Source: Enterococcus sp. 5H (lineage in GTDB: Bacteria > Bacillota > Bacilli > Lactobacillales > Enterococcaceae). From it: a stretch of DNA of 64,000 nt. Both the position numbers and the translations under genes were made by a program. Under the pieces are notes generated by a model. It was not told the origin of the DNA. It searched no databases and saw only the letters and a list, made by a program, of their open reading frames with translations. Location of the stretch: NCBI RefSeq assembly GCF_028128615.1, contig NZ_AMDP01000034.1, positions 1-64,000 on the forward strand, in the 5' to 3' direction. Each line of letters begins with the position of its first letter. Positions within the stretch are counted from its first letter, which is position 1. This document shows, piece by piece, positions 42,935 through 52,438 of this stretch.

Positions 42935-43828
42935 TTATTGTTGTGCTTCAATTTTTTCGAGTAAATCCGGATCAAATTTTTGCGATTTTAACATCGCAAT
43001 TTCATAGCCGTAAGGTGCTTTACTGGTCTTTTTATCGGCACCAACATATGGCGTTTCCAAAATTTTTGGTAATTCTTTTAATTTTTCATGATGAACGACT
43101 TTATTTAGAGCATCAAACCCAATCGTACCAAAACCGATATTCGCATGACGATCTTTGTGTGAGCCCATTGGATTTTTTGAATCATTCACATGGACAACTT
43201 TTAGGCGATCCAAACCGATAATTTTATCAAACTCTTCCAATACACCATCAAAATCGTCTTTTACATTATAACCGGCATCATTGATATGACAAGTATCCAT
43301 CGTAACTGATAATTTTTCATTTAAAGAAACACCTTCAATAATTGTAGCTAACTCTTCAAAAGTCCGACCTAACTCTGTTCCTTTACCGGCCATCGTTTCC
43401 AAGGCAATCTGAGGAATTTGTTCCTTCCATAAAACTTCGTCAAGTCCTTTAATAATTTGCTTCAAACCAGCATCAACACCCGCTCCAACGTGTGCTCCTG
43501 GATGTAACGTAATTTGAGTAGCACCTAATGCTTGAGCACGTTCAATTTCTTGACGTAAAAAAGCCGTCGCAAAACCAAAATTCTCTAATTTGATCGTATT
43601 ACCTAAATTTATAATATACGGTGCATGAACAACGATATTACTTAAACCATGTTCTTTCATATACGCCTGACCGGCTTCAATATTCATTTCTTCAATTGGT
43701 TTACGACGTGTATTTTGAGGAGCACCTGTATAGATCATAAATGTACTTGAACCATAACTCGCTGCTTCTTCTGCTGAACCTAATAACATTTTTTTACCAC
43801 TCATACTAACATGTGAGCCTAATAACAT
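42935..43828 (-). CDS. nfo: Endonuclease IV
   Basis: A 297-aa AP endonuclease: starts [20 protein letters not shown], with metal-binding [47 protein letters not shown] and ILETPY in order. It cuts DNA 5' to abasic sites in base-excision repair, using zinc. Complete and of normal length. Confidence 0.97.
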   Translation of the reverse strand: MLLGSHVSMSGKKMLLGSAEEAASYGSSTFMIYTGAPQNTRRKPIEEMNIEAGQAYMKEHGLSNIVVHAPYIINLGNTIKLENFGFATAFLRQEIERAQALGATQITLHPGAHVGAGVDAGLKQIIKGLDEVLWKEQIPQIALETMAGKGTELGRTFEELATIIEGVSLNEKLSVTMDTCHINDAGYNVKDDFDGVLEEFDKIIGLDRLKVVHVNDSKNPMGSHKDRHANIGFGTIGFDALNKVVHHEKLKELPKILETPYVGADKKTSKAPYGYEIAMLKSQKFDPDLLEKIEAQQ

Positions 43829-44108
43829 AAAAATCCTCCTTAATTATAAAAGCTGAACGAGCTCGTTTAGCATCGAATGAAAAATAGGAAAACTTGTGGA
43901 TGGCGCTTTTTGCCATACTCACGTTTTATCTTTTTTCCGAGATGATAGCTCGTAAAGCTAGACACTTGAAAACTGAATGTACTCATTTAACTTTAATTGA
44001 ACATAATCGTTCACTACATTATAAACTATTTGAATAATTTTCATCCTTTAAAAGAGTACGTGATTGCGTCTTAAAAAACAATATTTTTGCTTTTTAACAA
44101 GTAACTAA

Positions 44109-44561
44109 TTATTTCTTATCTCGCTCTGTATGTAGAACATAGCTAGCGACCCATTCATCCATAGAAATTTTGCTAACCAACTCACCAATTAAATCATACG
44201 GTATATTTTTCGGATTACTAAACCGAATACAACTTTTTCCCATGTTTAATTTCGTTGGAACTGATTTTTCATACTCTTTTTGGAACCAACTTAATAATTC
44301 TTTATCCCCCATAATTCCCATATGGTACAATGACAGATGTTTTTTTTGTGCTGCTAAACTAATAAACGGTAATGGTTCATCTTTTCGATCTAAGTACCCT
44401 GCTGAATAAACTTCTAACGGTACAACATAAGTGGGCATTCCATATTGCATTTGCAATACAAAACCTTCTGGGATATTTTGTGCCACAACCTCAGCTAGTT
44501 TACGATAAGCTGGCTGCCATTTTTCATCAATATTCTCAATATATTCATTTATCGTTTCCAT
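44109..44561 (-). CDS. DUF1801 domain protein
   Basis: A 150-aa protein. METINEYIENIDEKWQPAYR and LQMQYGMPTYVVPLEVY, then HLSLYHMGIMGD, match the DUF1801 (YdhG-like) fold, a frataxin-like domain of unclear role. It is transcribed after the OmdA-type gene, 11 bp away. A second DUF1801 protein lies close by in the opposite direction. Confidence 0.75.
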   Translation of the reverse strand: METINEYIENIDEKWQPAYRKLAEVVAQNIPEGFVLQMQYGMPTYVVPLEVYSAGYLDRKDEPLPFISLAAQKKHLSLYHMGIMGDKELLSWFQKEYEKSVPTKLNMGKSCIRFSNPKNIPYDLIGELVSKISMDEWVASYVLHTERDKK

Positions 44562-44572
44562 ACAAAACTCCT

Positions 44573-45244
44573 TTATTTTCTTAATGATTGTCGGTACAAC
44601 TCTTTTGATTTATAACCCATTTCCAAAATCCCGATCATTTCTACTTTCCTTTTTTCTTGAGTCGCTACTTGTTTTGCGCTGAAGATATATCTCGCCCAAT
44701 CTTTTTTATATCCTAGTGTTAACTGATTATAAAGATTTCTCGCTTGTTCGTGTGCTTCAAGGAAAGCTTCAACATCAGGAATGAATTGAACATAATCCTC
44801 AGCTTTGTCACTCTGTTTAGTTTTTGTTTTTTCACTGCGCTCAACATTTTTGATACCTGTCACTGTAAAGGTATCATCTAGTTTCACCATACGATTGAAT
44901 TTCAGGCTACTTTTCCCTACATAACCATCTTGTTCATTGACTTGCAAAGCTGGAAAAATTTCATCTCGGTGAACATAAGTCGAATAGGTCTTATTCCCCT
45001 TTTTAGGATAAGCAACAAAAAGAACACCCTCTTTATTCAGCACTTGATTTTCGATGACTTTATCAACAAGCTGTTTAAATTCAGTCATATCTTTAACAAA
45101 AACAAACAATAAATCGACTGCTTCTTTAGGAAATTCTGTTTGAGCATCCGTTATTTCAGATAAATAGCTTTCATTTGGTCGATTGATTATTGCTTTTTTA
45201 GAATATTTTAGCAAGTTCAATTTTTCTACAATTGTTTTTTCCAT
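44573..45244 (-). CDS. OmdA/YdeI-type protein
   Basis: A 223-aa protein. The C-terminal 70 residues (DVEAFLEAHEQARNLYNQLT, KKDWARYIFSAKQVATQEKR) match the OmdA (bacteriocin-protection, YdeI/OmpD-associated) domain; the N-terminal part (LNLLKYSKKAIINRPNES) looks like the DUF3052-like domain sometimes fused to it. Function is unknown. Confidence 0.7.
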   Translation of the reverse strand: MEKTIVEKLNLLKYSKKAIINRPNESYLSEITDAQTEFPKEAVDLLFVFVKDMTEFKQLVDKVIENQVLNKEGVLFVAYPKKGNKTYSTYVHRDEIFPALQVNEQDGYVGKSSLKFNRMVKLDDTFTVTGIKNVERSEKTKTKQSDKAEDYVQFIPDVEAFLEAHEQARNLYNQLTLGYKKDWARYIFSAKQVATQEKRKVEMIGILEMGYKSKELYRQSLRK

Positions 45245-45395
45245 TTTTCCAGCCTTTCTTTTCGTATTAAATGTAGTAATAGTCTACCATAAAACGATTA
45301 CTTGTTTCACTTTTCTTGTTTTTACATCACTAAATAAGTCTAGATTACTGCGGCATGATATACTAAAGTTAATAAAAGAAAGTTGAGGAAAAACT

Positions 45396-45734
45396 ATGAC
45401 TGTTATCGAAGAGTACATCGCTACATGCCCTGAGGATCATCAAACAAAATTAATTCAGCTTTACACATTAATTAAAGAACTTGTTCCAGAAGCTACCGAA
45501 AAAATTTCATATGGCATGCCAACTTTTTATTTAAATGGTAATTTAGTTCATTTTGGCAACGCTAAACATCATGTTGGTTTTTACCCAGCTCCTTCTGGAA
45601 TTGAAGCCTTCAAAGATGAACTTAAAGATTTTAAAACAAGTAAAGGCGCGATTCAATTTCCTTTTAACCAAGAGTTGCCACTAGAAATTATTAAGAAAAT
45701 TGTACTTTTTCGTGTTTCAGAAAATATGAAATAG
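45396..45734 (+). CDS. DUF1801 domain protein (YdhG-like)
   Basis: A 112-aa protein: EEYIATCPEDHQTKLIQLYT, ATEKISYGMPTFYLNGNLVH, HHVGFYPAPSGIEAF, typical of the DUF1801/YdhG family sometimes annotated as iron chaperones. It is divergent from the DUF1801/OmdA pair. GTTGAGGAAAAACT precedes the ATG. Confidence 0.85.
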   Translation: MTVIEEYIATCPEDHQTKLIQLYTLIKELVPEATEKISYGMPTFYLNGNLVHFGNAKHHVGFYPAPSGIEAFKDELKDFKTSKGAIQFPFNQELPLEIIKKIVLFRVSENMK

Positions 45735-45764
45735 TTGTTTGATTCAGGCTGGGAAAAAAGGTTT

Positions 45765-45804
45765 AGCTCCAGTCATTCTGACTTCGAATCGAATGACTGG
45801 AGCT
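45765..45804 (+). terminator. Terminator of the DUF1801 gene
   Basis: AGCTCCAGTCATTC (45765-45778) is the exact complement of GAATGACTGGAGCT (45791-45804), followed by GCTCTTTTCTC. The rest of the gap to 46,027 shows no gene. Confidence 0.8.
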
Positions 45805-46068
45805 GCTCTTTTCTCATTGTTTATTTCATATGCCTTCTAATTCTTTACAAGAGCCTTTCATTTCTTATTTTAATCTTCTGTTACATTTAACTACTCAATC
45901 GCTTCAGACTTTTCTTACCAGACAACTTCCTATAAAAACGATGATTTTTTTCACCGAGTTATATTAAGTTTTCTTGATAAAATCAGTAGAAACAGCTAGA
46001 CAACTGTTCATTATTCATTTTTTTTGCTATAATATCACGGAATGTATCATTTTATTGAGGTGAAGCTT

Positions 46069-48522
46069 TTGGACAATCAGAATCAATCCCGTCAAACGGA
46101 ACAACATTCTAATAAAAAAACAGAAAAGAAAAAGATTTTTTTAATCACAAATGTGGTTATTCGTGTCATACAATCAATATTTATCTTAGGTGTCGTTTTG
46201 CTAATATTAGGCGGTTCCTTGGGTCTTGGGATTGGTATGGGTTATTTTGCGTACTTAGTCGAAGATACTCAACCTCCAACGAAAGAAGAGCTACAAACAG
46301 AAATTAGTGATATTACTGAAGTTTCCAAAATGACTTACGCTGATGGAGCAGCAATTGCTACAGTTAAATCGGACTTAATTAGAACTCGGGTTGATAGTGA
46401 ACATATTTCCACTTTACTAAAAAAAGCCATCATTGCTACCGAAGATGAGGATTTTGAAGAGCATAAAGGTGTCGTACCCAAAGCGGTTGTTCGTGCCCTT
46501 ATTTCTGATGCTACTGGTATTGGTGGATCATCAGGTGGATCAACATTAACACAACAATTAGTAAAACAGCAGATTCTAACTGATGAAACTACCTTTAAGC
46601 GAAAAGCGAACGAAATTTTGTTAGCATATCGTATCGAAAAATATTTTTCAAAAGATGAAATTGTAACGACTTATTTAAATGTATCCCCCTTTGGTCGTAA
46701 TAATAAAGGTGAAAATATTGCTGGTGTCGAAGAAGCTGCCAAAGGACTGTTTGGAAAAAGCGCCAATGACTTAACACTACCTCAAGCGGCATTTATAGCA
46801 GGGCTTCCTCAAAGTCCTATTATTTATACGCCTTATTCAAACACAGGAGCTTTAAAAGATGATGAAAATATTTCTTATGGAATGAAGCGGAAAGATTTTG
46901 TTTTATTCAGTATGTATCGTGAAAAAGTCATCACAAAAGAAGAATATGAAGAAGCCAAAAACTATGATTTAAAACAAGATTTCCAACCTCAACAAGAGGC
47001 CAATCAAAATACTGAAGACTTCTTATACTATGCTGTTTTGGATCAAGCTACTAAAGTTATTATGGATCTTAATATTGAAAAAGCGGGTGTACAAAAAGAA
47101 AGCTTGGATGAACTTGGTTTGGAGCAATACGAACAGCAAGCCCGCAGAGAAATCCAAAATCGTGGTTACACCATACAATCTACAATAGATCAAACCGTCT
47201 ATGACACCATGCAAAATGCTGTAGCAAACTATGGTTATATGCTTGATGATGGCTATGGTGCTGGTTTAGTTGAAACTGGAAATGTGCTGATGGACAATAA
47301 AACCGGAAGAATTATTGGTTTTGTTGCCGGTCGTGATTACAATGTAAGCCAAAGTAACCATGCTCTAAGCACTGTGCGTCAAGTCGGCTCTACCATTAAA
47401 CCAATTTCTGTCTATGGACCTGCAATTGATCAAGGAATGATTGGTTCTGAAAGTCGCTTAGCTAACTATCCAACTTCTTATGTCGGCGGCGGTGAGCTAA
47501 CAAATGCAACAAATTCTGGAACGAACACTTTTGATACAGTTCGCCATGCCTTAGAATGGTCATATAATATCCCTGTCTACCATCTGAATGAAGCGATGAA
47601 AAAACAAATGGGAGATGACAATTTTTCTTATAATAATTATTTAAGCAAAATGAATTACCCGGCTGATGACGGTTGGGCATATCAATCTGCACCTTTAGGA
47701 GCTGTCGAGGCAACTGTTTTAACTCAAACTAATGGGTTCCAGACTCTAGCCAACAAGGGCGAGTATCAACAAGGCTATATGATTGATAAGATTACCGACA
47801 ATAATGGTACAGTGATTTATGAACATAAAATGGCTCCTGTTCAAGTTTATTCACAAGCAACAGCGTCGATTATGAATGACATGATGCGCTCCGTTTTAGA
47901 TTCGAAAATTACTACACCTTTTAAGGACTTGGTTGCTAGTTTAAATCCTGCGTTGGCAAATATTGATTGGATTGGTAAAACTGGAACGACTGATTTATAC
48001 GTAGACTCTTGGTTAGTTGTTTCTACTCCAACAATTACCTTAGGTTCATGGTCAGGTTATGATATACCCACGGCAATGAGTCCTAACAGCGGTGATCAAA
48101 ACAGTACCTATCTGGCAAACCTAATTAATGCTGTTTATGCAGTTAGACCTGATTTATTCGGAGTCGGTGAGAAATTCACCTTGACAGATGATGTTATAAA
48201 ATCGACTGTTTCAGATTTTACAGGTGAAAAACCAGGAACATTCACTTATAATGGTGCCACTTACACTGCGCCAGGTCCAAATACCGTTTCGCTTTACGCT
48301 AAAGACGGTGCCCCTAAGAGCCAATACAAATTTGGTTATGGCGGTACAGATGCTAATTATAATGCTTATTGGAGCCGTTATGGACCAACAAATAATAATA
48401 CAACTGGAAACTCAACACCTTCTTCAAGTTCAAGTTCCAGCTCAAGTTCAAGTTCTGATTCAAACGCAACAACGCCTTCTTCTTCCGAGAAAAAAGAAGA
48501 GGAAGATAAAAAAGAGGACTAG
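46069..48522 (+). CDS. Class A penicillin-binding protein
   Basis: An 817-aa bifunctional PBP: short cytosolic N-terminus, one membrane helix (about residues 35-65), GT51 transglycosylase (ATEDEDFEEHKG with catalytic Glu; GGSTLTQQLVKQQIL), and transpeptidase with STIK serine motif, SYN and KTGTT. A Ser/Thr-rich low-complexity tail (GNSTPSSSSSSSS onward) ends in charged residues. It polymerises and cross-links peptidoglycan. TTG 46069 has TGAGGTGA upstream; an extended -10 (TGC TATAAT, 46026-46033) lies just before. Confidence 0.95.
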   Translation: MDNQNQSRQTEQHSNKKTEKKKIFLITNVVIRVIQSIFILGVVLLILGGSLGLGIGMGYFAYLVEDTQPPTKEELQTEISDITEVSKMTYADGAAIATVKSDLIRTRVDSEHISTLLKKAIIATEDEDFEEHKGVVPKAVVRALISDATGIGGSSGGSTLTQQLVKQQILTDETTFKRKANEILLAYRIEKYFSKDEIVTTYLNVSPFGRNNKGENIAGVEEAAKGLFGKSANDLTLPQAAFIAGLPQSPIIYTPYSNTGALKDDENISYGMKRKDFVLFSMYREKVITKEEYEEAKNYDLKQDFQPQQEANQNTEDFLYYAVLDQATKVIMDLNIEKAGVQKESLDELGLEQYEQQARREIQNRGYTIQSTIDQTVYDTMQNAVANYGYMLDDGYGAGLVETGNVLMDNKTGRIIGFVAGRDYNVSQSNHALSTVRQVGSTIKPISVYGPAIDQGMIGSESRLANYPTSYVGGGELTNATNSGTNTFDTVRHALEWSYNIPVYHLNEAMKKQMGDDNFSYNNYLSKMNYPADDGWAYQSAPLGAVEATVLTQTNGFQTLANKGEYQQGYMIDKITDNNGTVIYEHKMAPVQVYSQATASIMNDMMRSVLDSKITTPFKDLVASLNPALANIDWIGKTGTTDLYVDSWLVVSTPTITLGSWSGYDIPTAMSPNSGDQNSTYLANLINAVYAVRPDLFGVGEKFTLTDDVIKSTVSDFTGEKPGTFTYNGATYTAPGPNTVSLYAKDGAPKSQYKFGYGGTDANYNAYWSRYGPTNNNTTGNSTPSSSSSSSSSSSSDSNATTPSSSEKKEEEDKKED

Positions 48523-48642
48523 CTACTAAGATTGAATGTGAGACAAAAGTAAACGGCAGTTTTTCTCCACACCTCAAATCCGAATAAACGCTTTTATCTC
48601 GGACTTTAATGGCTGTTCAGTTATTAGATGCTAATCCTATAA

Positions 48643-48705
48643 AAAAGAAACGGCACTTCGTAGAGGTTATGATAACCTTACGAAGTGCCGCTTCTTTTTT
48701 GTTCT
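48643..48705. terminator. Bidirectional terminator between PBP and membrane protein genes
   Basis: CGGCACTTCGTA and TACGAAGTGCCG form a perfect stem around GAGG...CCT, with T-runs on both strands. Confidence 0.88.
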
Positions 48706-48725
48706 ATCTTTCAAGTTTTGATAAA

Positions 48726-49430
48726 TTAATCATCCCAATAATCATATTCAACTTGGTAGTGATTCGATTCGCTATTATTTTCCTTAAAGAAAGCTTTCAC
48801 ACCAGAAAAGAGAACTACCCCCAATAGCAGTAGAAAAATTGCAGTCAAAATTGCTGATTGAACTCTTCTTTTTCTGCGTTTAGCTAGAAAATTTGTATTC
48901 TTCAAGATTTCTTTTTTGTAATTTTCTGAGTGCTTAATCTGAGTAATATCATAGTAGAAAAATTCTAAAGGCTGCTCCAGCATATCCTTACTAAGTTCAG
49001 GCGCAAAACCAACTAATAAAGTATATTGTCTAATTTTTGATGGGAAATTTCTGGTATTCTTTTTATTTAGTTTTACAAATAATTCTTGATCGTCTAAAAA
49101 GTAGTAGGCTTTATCATCTTCTTGTGTTTCAATTACCTGCATTTTCTGAAATCCTTCTGGTAATTGAGTTTTGATCTTTTGAAAATAACTATCAAAAGCC
49201 TCACCACGTATGTATTTTAGAATGTAAAACACACCTGCAAGCTCAAATAAAAATACAATAACCAACAATACTTTAATAATCATATCTGCTAGACCAATTC
49301 CAACAATTGTAACCATCATAATAGCTAGCAACGAAAACAAGTACATTTGATAACTCCTCATGTACAGTTGTCTAATTCCTGATTGATAATATTCTAAATC
49401 ATGTTCAATATTCTCTTTTATTTCTTCCAT
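48726..49430 (-). CDS. Membrane protein of unknown function
   Basis: A 234-aa protein with two close N-terminal helices (about residues 28-75, YLFSLLAIMMVTIVGIGLAD and VLLVIVFLFELAGVFYIL), a soluble middle domain and a third helix near the end (SAILTAIFLLLLGVVLFSGV). A basic KRRKRR stretch precedes the last helix. I recognise no family. ATG 49430 has AGGTGGAGAGA upstream. Confidence 0.7.
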   Translation of the reverse strand: MEEIKENIEHDLEYYQSGIRQLYMRSYQMYLFSLLAIMMVTIVGIGLADMIIKVLLVIVFLFELAGVFYILKYIRGEAFDSYFQKIKTQLPEGFQKMQVIETQEDDKAYYFLDDQELFVKLNKKNTRNFPSKIRQYTLLVGFAPELSKDMLEQPLEFFYYDITQIKHSENYKKEILKNTNFLAKRRKRRVQSAILTAIFLLLLGVVLFSGVKAFFKENNSESNHYQVEYDYWDD

Positions 49431-49470
49431 TCTCTCCACCTAACCTTTTATTCTAATAATTTTCCTTTAT

Positions 49471-50322
49471 TTAACGAATAATTGTATCAAATATAAATTT
49501 ACCAACGCCGCCGTCCACACTATTACCAACAATATGACGACATTGTTCTTTCACAACTTCTTTAGCATTTCCAACTGCAACTGGAATATCAACAACTTCC
49601 AGCATTGCTAGATCATTTTCACCGTCACCAATTCCATAACTGACCGCATCAGGAAATTTATTCATAAACTCTTTAATTGCATAACCTTTACTACTTTTTG
49701 GATTAACAACTTCTAAGCACTGGATAAATGAAGAAAAAACATAGGCCGAATCACTTCCCAACAATGATCGTAAAATCTGATGTTCTTCATCACTGGCTTC
49801 CATTAATTCAATCTTCATTACTTTTAATTCAGGATGTTCAGCCAGATAACGCAATGGATTGTCTACATGCTGACACTGCTCTTCAAAGAATGATTCTTTA
49901 AAGTCCATAATTTGTTTCCCAGTTTCCCCCAACGGTGCTAATTTTTCTCTTAATGCTAAAATATTCATCTCATAATTTTCAACAGGTCGTAAAATGATAC
50001 CTTCATTTGTATGTATATGATAAAAAATATTCCGTTCTTCTAACACAGTAATAGCTTTTGTACACTCTTCTAAAGACAAACAGTGATTATACTGAATCCG
50101 CTCCCCAACTAATTTATAGCCGCCGCCATTGCTAAAGATAACATCGCATTCACTCTCAAGTTCTGCCATTAAATCAGCCAGCTGTGCATACCCTCTTCCA
50201 GTAATAAAAACAAAATGATCTCCTTGCTTTTGCAATGCATAAATTGCATCGTAATTAATCTGTGGTACTTCTACACCCAAATCTTGAAAAGTTCCATCTA
50301 TGTCACAAAAAATAACATTCAT
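49471..50322 (-). CDS. HAD-superfamily Cof-type phosphatase
   Basis: A 283-aa HAD hydrolase: DIDGT (catalytic Asp7 and Asp9), ITGRGY (motif II), a Cof-type cap in the middle, Lys in NPKSSKGYAI (motif III) and GIGDGENDLAML (motif IV). Likely a sugar-phosphate or cofactor phosphatase; the substrate is unknown. Confidence 0.88.
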   Translation of the reverse strand: MNVIFCDIDGTFQDLGVEVPQINYDAIYALQKQGDHFVFITGRGYAQLADLMAELESECDVIFSNGGGYKLVGERIQYNHCLSLEECTKAITVLEERNIFYHIHTNEGIILRPVENYEMNILALREKLAPLGETGKQIMDFKESFFEEQCQHVDNPLRYLAEHPELKVMKIELMEASDEEHQILRSLLGSDSAYVFSSFIQCLEVVNPKSSKGYAIKEFMNKFPDAVSYGIGDGENDLAMLEVVDIPVAVGNAKEVVKEQCRHIVGNSVDGGVGKFIFDTIIR

Positions 50323-50702
50323 TGATTTCCCTACTCCCTAACTAGCTATCTTTTTTTGGTAAATCAAGCCAAATTTTTTACTCTACCATAAATTATAGCA
50401 TAAAGAGAGTTCGATTTTTTCATTTTTGATAATTTCAATTTTATGGTTTTATTTTCTTCAAAAAAACCATGCTAAATGCTTTTTCAGCTTTTAACATGGC
50501 TTTTTATCATCTCATTTTCACTCGTCTTTTTCCTATTATTTCTAATCTTACAAATTGTAATCAACGTGAGTCTCACTCATAAACATGACAATTTTATAAA
50601 TGAAACTTATTAGATTTAGAAAAATAATTGGTTACTTTAATTTAACTTTGTCTGACAACCTAGCTAGCTTTATTCCAAATTCTCCTAAATATTCTGGAAT
50701 AG
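50323..50702. other. Intergenic region with a terminator-like hairpin
   Basis: No gene is seen in about 380 bp. A hairpin at 50,459-50,507 (CCATGCTAAATGC with GCTTTTAACATGG) has T-runs on both sides and probably ends the lipoprotein transcript. A TGC TATAAT box about 70 bp upstream of the HAD gene is its likely promoter. Confidence 0.55.
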
Positions 50703-51443
50703 TCATTCTGTATAATCGATAATCGCAGCATGAATTTCTCTAAATTCTCGTTTATCATTAAAACCTACACGTAAGGTTTGAGAAATTAACGTTTTTGCTT
50801 CAGCTTCATTATCATTACCATAGACGACTGCTGTTTTTGATGCAGGCCGTTTATCAACTTCTTTGTAGTCTTCATTGAAATTTTTAATTGCTACATCAGC
50901 TTTTCCTTTGGGAATATCAATGATTTGAGCTACTGCTAGTAATAATTCATCAAAATTATTTTTAGGATATGCTTCTTCTTGACTATAATTTGACAGAGCT
51001 AAACTTTGAGAAGCCAAACGGGCTTCTTTTTTCTCTGGATCAAAAGAATATTTCAGATCAATTAGCGCAAAAACCACTAGCTCCTCACCCTTGTAAATCG
51101 GATAATAGCCACGAACTAATAGTTCATTTCCAGAGGCATAGAGGGTATACTCTGCCTTTTTTTCTTCAAGTTCCTTAGTAGTAATTTTTTCATCAAATAA
51201 ATGCTTTGTTTGTTGAATAATTTGAGGGACTTTTACAGAAAATTTATTTTGTAGTAGATCCAGTGCTTCATCTTCCGAAATTTCAGGATAGTCAAATGTG
51301 CCAAAAGGTTTTTCACGCTGCTTATGCCAACTAAGTTGTTGATGGGCTATCTCCGTAGTTTGATTTTCGCTAGAACATGATGCCACTAGCAGCACGCCGA
51401 TAAATAACGCTAACAAAATTAAATAAAAATTTTTTCTCATCAT
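50703..51443 (-). CDS. Lipoprotein of unknown function
   Basis: A 246-aa protein with a lipoprotein signal peptide (LALFIGVLLVASC, Cys23), then a soluble domain starting with acidic EISEDEALDLLQNKF. No family is recognised with confidence. The ATG overlaps the stop of the upstream lipoprotein gene, so the two are translated together and may form a pair on the outer membrane face. Confidence 0.75.
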   Translation of the reverse strand: MMRKNFYLILLALFIGVLLVASCSSENQTTEIAHQQLSWHKQREKPFGTFDYPEISEDEALDLLQNKFSVKVPQIIQQTKHLFDEKITTKELEEKKAEYTLYASGNELLVRGYYPIYKGEELVVFALIDLKYSFDPEKKEARLASQSLALSNYSQEEAYPKNNFDELLLAVAQIIDIPKGKADVAIKNFNEDYKEVDKRPASKTAVVYGNDNEAEAKTLISQTLRVGFNDKREFREIHAAIIDYTE

Positions 51444-52408
51444 TTATCCCCTTCCTCGTTCACGACAGTTAGTGGAACATCAGATGCATCAGGGAAGCGT
51501 TCTTTTGAAGGAATTAAGGTCACTTCACTTGTATCACTTAACTCATATAAAGAAACACTCTCGTTACTTTTTCCGATTGGAATCGCTTCTTGCTTTTGTT
51601 CAGTCAACTTGGGTATATCTAATATCGTATTTTCTTTTGGTAATTTCCCTTCTGTTAAAGCTGTATCGTGCTGGGTTACTTGTACTGCTTCATCCCAAAC
51701 TTTTGCTGTAATGGCGCTTTTCTCTCCACTATTTGTGACCGTATACCTCAATGCAAGCAGTTTTTGTCCATCATCACCTTCTAACGTCATAACACCTACC
51801 AACTCAATTGATACGTTCTCATTTTTAAAGACTATTTCGTCTGTATCTGTTGATGCTTTATCTCCAGTATCATTGACTTCTTTGACTGAGAGAGCTGATT
51901 CATCAATGATCTCTGCTCTTTTTTTATGGTTCCCATCATTTGCTGAATAATAGTTCAACTGGAGTAGTCCATGTTCTGTTTCAATATAATAAAGATGCAG
52001 CCAAGTAGCACGCTTTTCAAACATAGTATCTAATGTATACTTCACTCCTTTATACTTGCCTATTTCAAATTCTTTCATATAAATTTCAGATTCTTTTTCG
52101 TAATTATATTGGTTTTTGAGCTCTGTACGCATTCGTTTAACAAAGTCCTCATTAATAGTTTCTAACTCTTTTCTTTCTCCCATCACAACCAAAATAGAAT
52201 TGCTTTTCTTATCCTGTGCACCGAAAACAGCTTCATTACTATACTTTACTTTAAAATCTGTTGTTGGTTCCCACGTACTTGGCAGCTGAATCGTATAATT
52301 AATCCCTTTCACTTCAAAAGATTCTTTTTTGTCTGATAGTTTAGCAGAACAACCGCTAAAAACCAGTATGAGCACTAATAATAGGCTTTTCATAATTTTT
52401 TTATCCAT
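51440..52408 (-). CDS. Lipoprotein with C-terminal DUF5067-like domain
   Basis: A 322-aa protein with a lipobox (LILVFSGC, Cys20), an N-terminal domain (about 30-170: YTIQLPSTWEPTTDFKVKYS) resembling PsbP-like lipoproteins, and a C-terminal immunoglobulin-like DUF5067 domain (NVSIELVGVMTLEGDDGQKL, ALRYTVTNSGEKSAI). GGAGGTTATT precedes the ATG. Extracytoplasmic; function unknown. Confidence 0.8.
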   Translation of the reverse strand: MDKKIMKSLLLVLILVFSGCSAKLSDKKESFEVKGINYTIQLPSTWEPTTDFKVKYSNEAVFGAQDKKSNSILVVMGERKELETINEDFVKRMRTELKNQYNYEKESEIYMKEFEIGKYKGVKYTLDTMFEKRATWLHLYYIETEHGLLQLNYYSANDGNHKKRAEIIDESALSVKEVNDTGDKASTDTDEIVFKNENVSIELVGVMTLEGDDGQKLLALRYTVTNSGEKSAITAKVWDEAVQVTQHDTALTEGKLPKENTILDIPKLTEQKQEAIPIGKSNESVSLYELSDTSEVTLIPSKERFPDASDVPLTVVNEEGDK

Positions 52409-52438
52409 AATAACCTCCGTCTACAATTAGTTTTATGG

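Noticed and set aside
43960-43990. GACACTTGAAAACTGAA-like stretch resembling rRNA spacer sequence
   Set aside because: Only a short match by memory, with no rRNA or tRNA gene in the window.
48410-48520. Ser-repeat DNA as a functional repeat array or CRISPR
   Set aside because: It is codon repetition encoding the Ser-rich tail of the penicillin-binding protein; no spacer structure.
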